A DNA stretch of 64,000 nucleotides, taken from an uncultured bacterium (lineage in GTDB: Bacteria > Bacteroidota > Ignavibacteria > Kapaibacteriales > UBA4661). The notes below the pieces were generated by a model, which was given only the letters and a program-made list of their open reading frames with translations, did no database searches and was not told the DNA's origin. The translations under genes and the position numbers were made by a program. The stretch is taken from the NCBI GenBank assembly GCA_937899715.1, contig CALCNX010000072.1:20645-84644 (forward strand), written 5' to 3'. Shown piece by piece: positions 17,895 through 25,491 of the stretch (positions within the stretch are counted from its first letter, which is position 1; each line of letters opens with the position of its first letter).

Positions 17895-19016
17895 TTAGAC
17901 CTTCGAGCGCTCTAAAATCCAGCTCGAAATAGCCGGAGCAACGTACTTCTGCGACTGACCGCTCATAAATACGCCCACGTGTCCGCCCGGGAACTCTACC
18001 ATTTGCTTGTCTTTCGAGCCAACAGCATCATAAAGAGGCTTTGCGCACTCCGGCGGAACGAGGTGGTCTTGTGCGGCATAAATTGAGAGAACGGGCATTG
18101 TTACTTTCTTGAAATCTACTTTGCGCCCGTCAATGCTGTATTCATTTTTCGAGAGTTCATTGCCGATAAACACGCGCTTGGTGTATTCGCGGTACGCCTC
18201 GCCGGGCTGACCGGGGCTATCGAACAGCCAGCGTTCCATGCGGAGAAAGTTTGCCACTTTTTCTTTGCTATCCATGATATTGACAAAGGTGTGGAATTTT
18301 TGGAGGCGTTGCATGGGCTTGACCATGAGGAAGCCTGCATTCATCACCTCGCCGGAGATAGTACCGACGGCATCGGCAATAGGGTCGGGGTTTACGTGTT
18401 GTGCCCATTTGAACATCAGGCTGTCAGGGATGTTGAACTCGAACGGCGTTACGACCGTGATAAGATTGCGTATTTTTTCAGGGAAGAGTGCAGAATAGAT
18501 GAGTGCGCTTGTGCCGCCCTGACAAATACCGAGTAAATTCACGCTTGGCTGACCGGAGGCTTTGCGCATATAATCAATGCAAGAATCAAGATAATCTACA
18601 TAATCGCCGACTTCACGGTAGCGGTCGGCGCGTGTCGGGTAGCCCCAATCTATTGTGTAAACATCTAGACCGGCATCCATCATTTTTTTGACAAAACTTT
18701 TGTCCGGTTGCAAATCCAGAATGTATTCTTTATTCACCACCGCAAAGTTGAGCAGGAGCGGCACTTTGCAGGTAGCTTTGGGGTTAGGGTAGTGATAGAG
18801 CTTGATTTTGCCGCCATCCACATCCAGTACCTTCACGCGGGGCGTTTGCCCAACGGACAAATCATCTTCGGTCATTTCTTTCAGATGCTGCAAGCCTCGG
18901 ACAACCTTGCTGCTCATCTCGGTCATATCTTTCATAAACTGTCCGGGGTCGAGAAACGGAATTGAGCGCTTATCGGTAGTTTTTGCGCTGCCGTTCATTC
19001 CTGTTGTTTGTGCCAT
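17895..19016 (-). CDS. phaC: Class III polyhydroxyalkanoate synthase subunit PhaC
   Basis: A 373-residue alpha/beta-hydrolase-fold polymerase that joins (R)-3-hydroxyacyl-CoA into PHA on granules. The catalytic triad is visible: Cys165 in the lipase-box-like GICQGG, Asp317 in AAQDHLVPPE and His346 in FPGGHVGVF. The family block DAGLDVYTIDWGYP is at about residues 115-127. The short length (class I enzymes are near 560-600) and the nearby phaE identify class III. A small coiled-coil gene lies between it and phaE. Confidence 0.95.
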   Translation of the reverse strand: MAQTTGMNGSAKTTDKRSIPFLDPGQFMKDMTEMSSKVVRGLQHLKEMTEDDLSVGQTPRVKVLDVDGGKIKLYHYPNPKATCKVPLLLNFAVVNKEYILDLQPDKSFVKKMMDAGLDVYTIDWGYPTRADRYREVGDYVDYLDSCIDYMRKASGQPSVNLLGICQGGTSALIYSALFPEKIRNLITVVTPFEFNIPDSLMFKWAQHVNPDPIADAVGTISGEVMNAGFLMVKPMQRLQKFHTFVNIMDSKEKVANFLRMERWLFDSPGQPGEAYREYTKRVFIGNELSKNEYSIDGRKVDFKKVTMPVLSIYAAQDHLVPPECAKPLYDAVGSKDKQMVEFPGGHVGVFMSGQSQKYVAPAISSWILERSKV

Positions 19017-19068
19017 AGTGCGGCTCCATTGGGAAATTAAGTTAAAATATCTGGTGGGTTATTGGGTT

Positions 19069-19284
19069 TCAATTTAAGGACTGCCAAGTTCCTGTTATGC
19101 CTTTGACGATATGCACGGTTGTCTGGGGCGTTACGGCATCTGTGCGGCGTTTTACGCGCTCAAATCGGCGTTCCAAGTGCTCTAAACGAGCATTGATTTC
19201 TTGAAGCATCGTATTTGCCTGTTCCTGCCCGGAAAGAATTCTTTCCAGCAGCGTCAGTATTCGTTGCCCTTGTTCTTCAGTCAT
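19069..19284 (-). CDS. Small coiled-coil protein between phaE and phaC, unknown function
   Basis: A 71-residue protein from the ATG at 19284 (MTEEQGQRILTLLERI); a longer in-frame version would run through the phaE terminator. Residues 5-45 are heptad-like (LLERIL, ANTMLQEINARLEHLERRF), predicting a coiled coil. The C-terminus is basic, then Thr-rich. It ends 52 bp before phaC on the same strand, so the two may be co-transcribed. Small helical proteins in PHA loci are often granule-associated, but no phasin signature was recognised. Confidence 0.55.
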   Translation of the reverse strand: MTEEQGQRILTLLERILSGQEQANTMLQEINARLEHLERRFERVKRRTDAVTPQTTVHIVKGITGTWQSLN

Positions 19285-19406
19285 GGGAGTAGAGAGGTTA
19301 CAGGTGAAATGGAATGTTTGGTTGTAAAAAAGAAACGGGCGTATTGTTGATGAACCGGGTACGTTATGGAAGGCAGTTTCGCTAAACACAGGTCTTATAC
19401 GCCAAT

Positions 19407-19444
19407 ATAAAAAAAAACCTGACAATTCGTTACGATTGTCAGGT
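19407..19444 (-). terminator. Strong intrinsic terminator after phaE
   Basis: On the minus strand, ACCTGACAAT (19444-19435) pairs with ATTGTCAGGT (19426-19417) across an 8-nt loop, followed by a run of T. It lies 60 bp after the phaE stop, so phaE appears to be its own transcript and phaC must have another promoter. Confidence 0.85.
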
Positions 19445-19503
19445 GAAAAATGTTTTTCTTTGCTTAAAGTCTGCAAAGCGCTTCAATACGTGTGCTTTAT
19501 GTC

Positions 19504-20937
19504 TTACTTTTTAGCTGCGGGTTTCTTTGCCGGGGCTTTTTTAGCAGGTGCTGCTTTTGCTGCCGGAGCTTTTGCTGCGGCTTTCGGCGCAATCGTAGCA
19601 ACGGCGGCTTTCGGTGCGGTTTTGGAAGCAGCCGCTTTTGCTGCGGGCTTGCCGCCAAGCGTCTCGATTGCTTCTTCCTGCTCGGCAAGTTTGCGCTCCA
19701 AACGGCGTACTTGCGTTTTGAGGAAGTGAATGGATTGGTATGCTTCGTCTAGTTCGGAGCGTGTCGCAATCGGGAGTTCGCTAATCATCAATTCAATAAA
19801 TTTGTCAGTCTGTTCTTTTACGCGAGCACCGGAAACCGAGAGCTCGCCTTGCAATTTGGCATATTCATCTTTGTTGAAGAGAATATCAAATGCTTTTTCG
19901 CTGGAACCAACAAAGATGTGGAAGAACTCGTCAAAGGTGCGCGGTGCTTTTTCTGCTTTTGCTTGTTCAATGATATATCCTGTCATGTTCGTCAAGGCAT
20001 CTTTACCGGTCGAAAAGACCATTTGCTGCATTTTGCTGTAATGGGCGGCAAAGAGAACGTAGGATTTGAGCATTTCCTGAAGCAATTCAATCATAACGCG
20101 GTCGCGTCCGAAGAAAACCATGTTGGTAAGCGGGTTGACAGGCTTTTGCATATTGTCAATCATCTTCACATACATTTTCGCCGCTTCATCCACATTACCC
20201 GAAGCGAAGGCGGACATAGCTTTGGTGGACATTTGGGTAATATCACCAACGCTTGTGCCGGCAATCTGACCGACATCACCCAAATACTTGACAAGAGTGT
20301 TGATTTGGTCGGTAAATTTTTTCATGGTCTCCTCAGCAGGGAAACTGAAGGTTTGCGAGATGATTTTATTGTATTCATCAAGGCTAAGATATTTCTGGAG
20401 CATTTCCGCAGTCAAGCCCGTGTCTTGAGCCATTTTGATAACAGGCGACATCAGCTCGGAAAGTTTGAAATAGGTTTGTGCCATGTTGGTAAGATTATTC
20501 ACCGCACCCACGACTACGCTGCCGTTGTTGACCATATCCGACATTGCAGCCGGAACCCTGCCCATAGCACCCATCCATGAGCCGTACAGATTTTTCCATG
20601 TATCATAGAGCGATGTGATATTGCCCATGAAAGCAGGCATACTGGCAAGATTACCAATGCTGCCGAGATTGCCGATATTCGGAATCATGTTGAACGGGAA
20701 GGAGGATGCTTGCTTTGCGTCGTCGCCCATACCACCGATATTCGCAAATCCGGTGAAGGAGCTACCGGTATTGCTGAGTGTTGTTGCCACAGTGCCCGCA
20801 AGATCACCAAACATCGTCGAGATATTATTTGTGATGTTGTTTGGTAGCACTTCGCCTGCTGCATCTGCTGCTTTTTTGACGACTTCCATTTGCATATTGA
20901 GGAGGTCGGTAAAGATATTGCCGCTTGTAGTAGCCAT
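19504..20937 (-). CDS. phaE: PHA synthase subunit PhaE-like protein with histone H1-like C-terminal tail
   Basis: A 477-residue protein. Residues up to about 380 are helix-rich and low in conserved catalytic residues, as in PhaE, the activator subunit of class III PHA synthases. A predicted coiled coil follows (about 385-425, SELDEAYQSIHFLKTQVRRL), as seen at PhaE C-termini. The last ~49 residues are Ala/Lys/Pro repeats (AAKAPAAKAAPAKKAPAKK), like the DNA-binding tails of PhaF/PhaM granule proteins and histone H1. The protein is longer than typical PhaE (about 350-400). Its promoter carries the 19-bp operator. The PhaE call rests on context plus overall character. Confidence 0.78.
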   Translation of the reverse strand: MATTSGNIFTDLLNMQMEVVKKAADAAGEVLPNNITNNISTMFGDLAGTVATTLSNTGSSFTGFANIGGMGDDAKQASSFPFNMIPNIGNLGSIGNLASMPAFMGNITSLYDTWKNLYGSWMGAMGRVPAAMSDMVNNGSVVVGAVNNLTNMAQTYFKLSELMSPVIKMAQDTGLTAEMLQKYLSLDEYNKIISQTFSFPAEETMKKFTDQINTLVKYLGDVGQIAGTSVGDITQMSTKAMSAFASGNVDEAAKMYVKMIDNMQKPVNPLTNMVFFGRDRVMIELLQEMLKSYVLFAAHYSKMQQMVFSTGKDALTNMTGYIIEQAKAEKAPRTFDEFFHIFVGSSEKAFDILFNKDEYAKLQGELSVSGARVKEQTDKFIELMISELPIATRSELDEAYQSIHFLKTQVRRLERKLAEQEEAIETLGGKPAAKAAASKTAPKAAVATIAPKAAAKAPAAKAAPAKKAPAKKPAAKK

Positions 20938-21053
20938 GGAAAACTCCGTAGGAAAAAGAAAATGTTAAACAAAATTTGAGTTGTTTTTCAAGTGCAAATC
21001 TACTAAATCAAGCCGATGCACAAGCGAAAAAAAGCAATAATGAAAATTATTTC

Positions 21054-21082
21054 ATTATCAATTCAGAAAGTTGATATGTCAA
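21054..21082 (-). promoter_or_regulatory. Sigma70-type promoter of phaE
   Basis: On the minus strand: TTGACA (21082-21077), a 17-bp spacer, GATAAT (21059-21054). The -35 box is perfect and the -10 has one mismatch. The -35 lies inside palindrome copy C, so a bound protein would block RNA polymerase. The phaE ATG is about 117 bp downstream. Confidence 0.7.
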
Positions 21083-21103
21083 CTATTGATATTTCGACTG
21101 TTG
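21070..21103. promoter_or_regulatory. Copy C of the 19-bp operator, doubled, at the phaE promoter
   Basis: GTTGATATGTCAACTATTG (21070-21088) overlaps a second, weaker copy ATTGATATTTCGACTGTTG (21085-21103), shifted by exactly 15 bp. The core is a 5-4-5 inverted repeat. The doubled array and its overlap with a perfect -35 box suggest cooperative repression of phaE. Confidence 0.6.
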
Positions 21104-21324
21104 ACACAAACGGCAAGTAATTTTTGATTTAACTAATCGGCTGGTGTAGTGTAGATAAATTTATGAACGATACGTTTGCAAGTTTTGACACACAAGTCAT
21201 TTAAGGTAACAATGTCTATGCAAGATTCAGAGTATGCAGATATAGGCAGCATAACCATTAGCGTTAAAGATTTGGTTTCGACAAGTACATCTCAATCAGA
21301 TAGTAATGCCAAACATCATAGTCA

Positions 21325-21909
21325 TCAGGCAAAAGCACCCCCAGAAGCAAGCAATTCCGCCATTTGCGGAAGCAACGCATGAAGCGACGGCACAACAATA
21401 TTCGCTTCATCCTGCAAAAAACCGCCAACCAGAATCGTTCGCACTCCGGCGGCACGCCCCGCCTCTGCATCGGAGCGGCTGTCTCCCAGCATCCACGACG
21501 CAGCAAAGTCTATTCCCCAGCGTTCATGCGCTTCCAAAAGCATTGCAGGACCGGGCTTGCGGCGGCTTCCCGCCATAATATCGCCACAGCAACCGCTTCT
21601 GGACGATAAATCGCGCTCTCCGGCAAAGTATATGTCGTCGAAACCGCTTCCCGTCTCGTCTTTGAAGCGTTCCTGCATCCGAGCATGAATCTCCGCAAGG
21701 TCGTCTTCGGTCATCAAACCTTTGCCAATTCCCTGTTGGTTTGTCACCAAAATTGCGAGAAATCCTGCCTCTTTTACCATCCGAAACAACGGAAAAATGT
21801 CCGGCAGGAAGACGAAATCTTCTACGCTCGTCACATAGCCGCCCATAATACGCTGATTGACAATGCCATCGCGGTCGAAAAAGAAGGTCTTGCGAAGAGG
21901 AGTGTTCAT
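21325..21909 (-). CDS. HAD-family phosphatase, GmhB/HisB-N-like
   Basis: A 194-residue HAD hydrolase. Motif I is FFDRDGIVN (Asp12 and Asp14), the threonine/serine motif is VTNQQGIGKG, the lysine is in RRKPGPAM, and the acidic motif is MLGDSRSDAEAGRAAG. This is the layout of D,D-heptose-1,7-bisphosphate phosphatase and the HisB N-terminal domain. The zinc loop of classic GmhB is not well kept: only SGCCG remains before RRKPGP. The substrate may be a heptose bisphosphate for LPS or another phosphate. Last gene of a minus-strand run. Confidence 0.75.
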   Translation of the reverse strand: MNTPLRKTFFFDRDGIVNQRIMGGYVTSVEDFVFLPDIFPLFRMVKEAGFLAILVTNQQGIGKGLMTEDDLAEIHARMQERFKDETGSGFDDIYFAGERDLSSRSGCCGDIMAGSRRKPGPAMLLEAHERWGIDFAASWMLGDSRSDAEAGRAAGVRTILVGGFLQDEANIVVPSLHALLPQMAELLASGGAFA

Positions 21910-21933
21910 TGTTGTATAGAAAATATCGGCAGT

Positions 21934-22605
21934 TTAGTCCGGCGTTTTTTCATCCACATCAAACATTGTGCGAATCGGTTCCAAATGCCGCACAAATACT
22001 TGTAGCGCGAGGATAAATACAAAGAATGTAAATGGCGCAATGGCATCGCAGCGAACCTGCATAAACGACCGCACGAGTGGCTCTGGCGCAGTGTACATCA
22101 GCACGGGTGTTGCAAGTGCGCCCGTCATCACGCCCACATAGAGATTACGCCGAATCACAAAATACCCCGTCAACCAGCACAGCGCAAAAATAACAGCAGG
22201 AACAATATTAATCGCCAGCATCACGCCCGCCACAAGCGACAAGCCGCGCCCATAGTGCTGTACATTGCGAAAGACCATGTTGTAATTATGCCCCAAAATG
22301 GCAAAAAATCCCGTGAGCGCAGGGGCAATAAACGTGTCCACACCGCTAAGACTCACGCCGAGAATCGCACCTACCTTGACCGCAAGAAAGCCTTTTGCGG
22401 CATCAATAAGCGCAACAAGTAGCTGCGTCCGAAGGAGTTTTTGTCGTTCCCAAAGGTATTGGATAGTAGCATTGTGAGGCGCTGCGTCAATATCGCTTGT
22501 TTCAAGACTGGTACGTCCTATCGCCCGCGCAAAAAGATACGCAGTCGGGAAAGAACCGATAAGATAGCCCAGCGCCATGCAGAGTAATTGTACACCAAGA
22601 GGCAT
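21934..22605 (-). CDS. PlsY-like membrane protein (glycerol-3-phosphate acyltransferase family), diverged
   Basis: A 223-residue protein with five or more membrane helices. The first PlsY motif is kept in part (LGYLIGSFPTAYLFAR). The second appears as GHNYNMVFRNVQHYGRGLS; in true PlsY it is a GHxFPVFLxFKGGKG phosphate-binding loop, so the GGKG is lost. True PlsY transfers acyl groups from acyl-phosphate to glycerol-3-phosphate. This copy may be a paralogue with another or no activity. It lies between the GmhB-like gene (24 bp) and the YmdB-type gene (44 bp). Confidence 0.65.
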   Translation of the reverse strand: MPLGVQLLCMALGYLIGSFPTAYLFARAIGRTSLETSDIDAAPHNATIQYLWERQKLLRTQLLVALIDAAKGFLAVKVGAILGVSLSGVDTFIAPALTGFFAILGHNYNMVFRNVQHYGRGLSLVAGVMLAINIVPAVIFALCWLTGYFVIRRNLYVGVMTGALATPVLMYTAPEPLVRSFMQVRCDAIAPFTFFVFILALQVFVRHLEPIRTMFDVDEKTPD

Positions 22606-22649
22606 AATGTTGTGAAGAATAACGAAGAAAAAGAATAACAGAGCAAGGA

Positions 22650-23450
22650 TTAGAGCGCTGTCGAAGAGAATTCGGGAAGTGAAAAAGGCTTAATACTGTG
22701 CGCTCGCCCTGTGGTCTCGTCCACCTCCAGCACAACACCCGATATTCGCGTCTCTCCCTCGCCAAGCTCGTATTTATGAGCTGTTTGAAGGAGAAAACGA
22801 TTAAGCGCCACATCAATCTTCATGCCCAACACTGACACAGAAGGACCGGTCATGCCAACATCGGTAATATAAGCAGTTCCGCCCGGCAGTATCTGCGCAT
22901 CGGCGGTTTGGATGTGCGTGTGCGTTCCCAGAACGGCACTAACGCGCCCATCCGCATAGTAACCAAGTGCCATTTTTTCACCGGTTGCTTCGGCATGAAA
23001 ATCCACGATGGTAACATTTGTTTCTGCTGCAACGGCTTCAATGGCTGCGTCCAGCGCTTTGAACGGGCAGTCTATGGTCTGCATATACGTCCGCCCTTGC
23101 ACTTGAATCACACCCACGCGAAAGCCGTTTGCTATGGTCACCACCACAACGCCACTTCCGGGGTTTTCTGCCGGATAATTATGCGGACGCAGCACACGCG
23201 GCTCGTTCACAAGAAGCGGTCGGGATTTCCAATTTTCCCACACGTGGTTGCCCGTCGTAATGACGTGGACGCCCGCTTGGAAAAGCATTGTCGCCTCGCG
23301 CTCACTCAGCCCCTTGCCATCAACAATATTTTCACCATTGACAATAATGCCATGTGGCAGATATTGGGTAGCAAGCGCCGGAAGTGCTTTCAAGAGTCCA
23401 TTCAAGCTAGTTTGCCCGACGACATCACCGATAAAAAGGAGTGTAAGCAT
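22650..23450 (-). CDS. YmdB-type metallophosphoesterase (TIGR00282 family)
   Basis: A 266-residue calcineurin-like phosphoesterase. The start at 23450 (MLTLLFIGDVVG) fits the family; the longer frame would overlap the preceding gene's stop. Metal ligands are visible: Asp in FIGDVVG, NGEN, TGNHVW, DFHAEATGEK and GTHTHIQTAD. In Bacillus, YmdB is a cyclic-nucleotide phosphodiesterase that affects biofilm and sporulation choice. Part of a minus-strand run with 30-45 bp gaps. Confidence 0.88.
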   Translation of the reverse strand: MLTLLFIGDVVGQTSLNGLLKALPALATQYLPHGIIVNGENIVDGKGLSEREATMLFQAGVHVITTGNHVWENWKSRPLLVNEPRVLRPHNYPAENPGSGVVVVTIANGFRVGVIQVQGRTYMQTIDCPFKALDAAIEAVAAETNVTIVDFHAEATGEKMALGYYADGRVSAVLGTHTHIQTADAQILPGGTAYITDVGMTGPSVSVLGMKIDVALNRFLLQTAHKYELGEGETRISGVVLEVDETTGRAHSIKPFSLPEFSSTAL

Positions 23451-23481
23451 AAAAAGCGTCTTATCATTTGTTATTGGTACG

Positions 23482-24378
23482 TCAACGTTTGTTGACAAGA
23501 TAAATTCCGGCAAGGATAATTACAATGCCGATGAAATGGAGCACCGAAAGATGCTCACCGTCCAGCAAGCCCCACGCCATCGCCACAACAGGAATCAAAT
23601 ATGTGACCGAAGAGCTAAAAACAGGACTGGAAATCTGGATAAGCCGCGTGTACAGCGCATTACTAAGCGCCGTTCCCAAGACCGATAGCGTAATGATACT
23701 CGTAAGCGCCACGCTAAACATAGGCTGCGTCTGTGCTAGTGGCAATGCGTCGGTAAAAAAACCGCTCAAAATTAAGTACGGCAAAAAAAACAGCGTCATG
23801 CCAAAGAGCGCAAGGCTATTGATGGTCAGCGACGGAACACCTTTCAGATAACGACTGATGAGATTGGCATTCATGCCGTAGCATATTGTTGCCACTACCG
23901 GCAAAAGCGCATACCATGAGGTTTCGCCCGGAGCAATTTCACCTCGTGCCGCAAGCACAAGTGCTACTGCGCCAAGAAAACCGATAAAAACACCGATTGT
24001 TTGTGCTCTGTTCGTGTGCACTTTGAAAATGAACACCCCCAAAAGCAGTGTTGAAATTGGTGTTAGGGAATTAAGTAGTGCCCCAGTGGAACTGTTAATA
24101 TGTTTCTGCGCTGTTGTGAAAAGTATTGCCGGAATAGCATTACCAAGCGCTCCGCAGAGCAAAAAGTACGGGATAAGGCGCTTATTCTCAAGCGAGAGTA
24201 GCGCACGCATGGCAAATGGTGCAAGCAATACGCCGGAAATAGCCACACGCAGCGCGGCTACTTGCATGGGCGTAAAGACAATAAGCCCGCGCTTCATCAG
24301 GATAAAAGAACTTCCCCAGATAAGCGAGAGAACGGCAAGAAGAATAAACGGTAATGCAGGCGATGGTTTTGATTCCAT
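23482..24378 (-). CDS. EamA/DMT-superfamily transporter
   Basis: A 298-residue protein of about ten hydrophobic helices in two repeated EamA halves (LSLIWGSSFILMKRGL in the first; LGTALSNALYTRLIQ and a PVVAMAWGLLDGE segment in the second). Such proteins export amino acids, sugars or other metabolites. The substrate cannot be read from the sequence. Co-directional with the GT2 gene (30 bp upstream) and YmdB (31 bp downstream). Confidence 0.85.
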   Translation of the reverse strand: MESKPSPALPFILLAVLSLIWGSSFILMKRGLIVFTPMQVAALRVAISGVLLAPFAMRALLSLENKRLIPYFLLCGALGNAIPAILFTTAQKHINSSTGALLNSLTPISTLLLGVFIFKVHTNRAQTIGVFIGFLGAVALVLAARGEIAPGETSWYALLPVVATICYGMNANLISRYLKGVPSLTINSLALFGMTLFFLPYLILSGFFTDALPLAQTQPMFSVALTSIITLSVLGTALSNALYTRLIQISSPVFSSSVTYLIPVVAMAWGLLDGEHLSVLHFIGIVIILAGIYLVNKR

Positions 24379-24408
24379 GAAGGTCTTTGGTGGTGACTAA
24401 AAAACGAG

Positions 24409-25362
24409 CTACGCGTCTTCCCCGCGTACAATCTGCTCTCGAATGAGATACTGCCCTGTTCCTGTGGAAGAATTTTTAACAAGCATTTCGCCGAGCAAGC
24501 CCATTGAAATAAGCTGTACGCCGACAATAATAAGCAAAATGCCGAAGAGTACCAGTGGGCGATTAGAAAAATACGTCAGCCCCATGAACCATTCCACAGT
24601 GAGCGTTGTCTCTATGCCCAGCCCAACAAGCAGCATAATTGCGCCAATCGCACCAAAAAGATGTAAGGGGCGCTTGATGTATTTGGTAGTAAAAACGACA
24701 GTGAGGAGGTCGAGAAAGCCTGTAACAAAGCGCTTTGCACCGAACTTCGATACTCCGAATTTGCGGGGATGATGCTGCACGGCAATTTCCGTCACTCTGA
24801 AGCCTTCCCAGTGTGCCAGTGCAGGGATGTAACGGTGCATATCCCCATAGATTTGGAGGGATTTCACAACCTCGCTCCGATACGCTTTCAAGCCGCAATT
24901 AAAGTCGTGGAGCGTAACACCGCTCATTTTGGAAGTTACAGCATTGAACAGTTTAGACGGCATGGTCTTGTGCCAGGGGTCGTAGCGCTTTTTCTTCCAA
25001 CCACTTACCAAGTCAAAACCTTCCTCCAACTTAGCGCAAAGAGCCGGAAGTTCGTTCGGGTCGTCCTGCAAGTCAGCATCCATCGTTATTACGATGTCAC
25101 CTTCTGCCCGTGCAAACCCGACCGCCAGTGCAGCCGACTTGCCGTAATTTCGGCGAAAGCGAATAGCTTGGAAGCGAGGATTTGCAGCATGAAGTTCCTT
25201 CAAGACTTGATAGGAAGCGTCCGTGGAGCCATCGTCTATGAACAGTACTTCGTAGGAATCGTGCGAAAGAGCGCTAAGAATAGTTTCCAAGCGAGAAGCA
25301 AGCTCACGCAAGGATTCTTCCTCATTCAGAAGCGGGACAATAACAGAAATTTTCAGAGAGCG
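24409..25362 (-). CDS. Family 2 glycosyltransferase, GtrB/dolichol-phosphate mannosyltransferase-like
   Basis: 317 residues if started at the ATG at 25362 (MRSLKISVIVPLLNEEES); an in-frame ATG at 25386 adds eight residues. GT-A motifs DDGSTD and DADLQDDP are present. The C-terminal 85 residues hold two membrane helices, as in enzymes that load a sugar onto undecaprenyl phosphate. The gene leads the GT2-EamA-YmdB-PlsY-GmhB run. The product sugar is unknown. Confidence 0.85.
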   Translation of the reverse strand, partial: RSLKISVIVPLLNEEESLRELASRLETILSALSHDSYEVLFIDDGSTDASYQVLKELHAANPRFQAIRFRRNYGKSAALAVGFARAEGDIVITMDADLQDDPNELPALCAKLEEGFDLVSGWKKKRYDPWHKTMPSKLFNAVTSKMSGVTLHDFNCGLKAYRSEVVKSLQIYGDMHRYIPALAHWEGFRVTEIAVQHHPRKFGVSKFGAKRFVTGFLDLLTVVFTTKYIKRPLHLFGAIGAIMLLVGLGIETTLTVEWFMGLTYFSNRPLVLFGILLIIVGVQLISMGLLGEMLVKNSSTGTGQYLIREQIVRGEDA

Positions 25363-25427
25363 CATGAATTCAGGGAGAGTGAACAAAGAGAGTCATATAG
25401 AAACAGCTTTGTACTTGAAACACACAA

Positions 25428-25458
25428 CCCCTCGTTTATCACGTGGACAAACGAGGGG
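25428..25458 (-). terminator. Hairpin between the acyl-CoA synthetase and the glycosyltransferase
   Basis: CCCCTCGTTT (25428-25437) pairs perfectly with AAACGAGGGG (25449-25458), 11-nt loop. It lies 34 bp after the acyl-CoA synthetase stop on the minus strand. The following T-run is weak (TTGTGTGTTT), so termination may be partial. Confidence 0.6.
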
Positions 25459-25491
25459 AATGGTGCGTAGCAGAAGCGTTTAACAATGACG

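Larger units (their letters stand above)
20938..21324. other. 387-bp intergenic region holding the phaE promoter and operators
   Basis: No supported gene. The phaE promoter (21054-21082, minus strand) and two copies of the operator word (21070-21088 and 21085-21103) are here. The remaining 220 bp up to the gmhB-like stop codon show no clear feature, and no terminator was found for the gmhB end of the minus-strand run. Confidence 0.5.

Noticed and set aside
21176..21382. 68-residue frame on the plus strand between phaE and the gmhB-like gene
   Set aside because: Low-complexity composition, no ribosome-binding site, overlap with the end of gmhB-like gene, and no recognisable domain.
23481..23496. 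GTCAACGTTTGTTGAC inverted repeat near the YmdB start
   Set aside because: It resembles the operator half-sites but the arms face the other way with a 4-bp spacer, and it codes for the end of the EamA protein. Kept apart from the 19-bp operator family.
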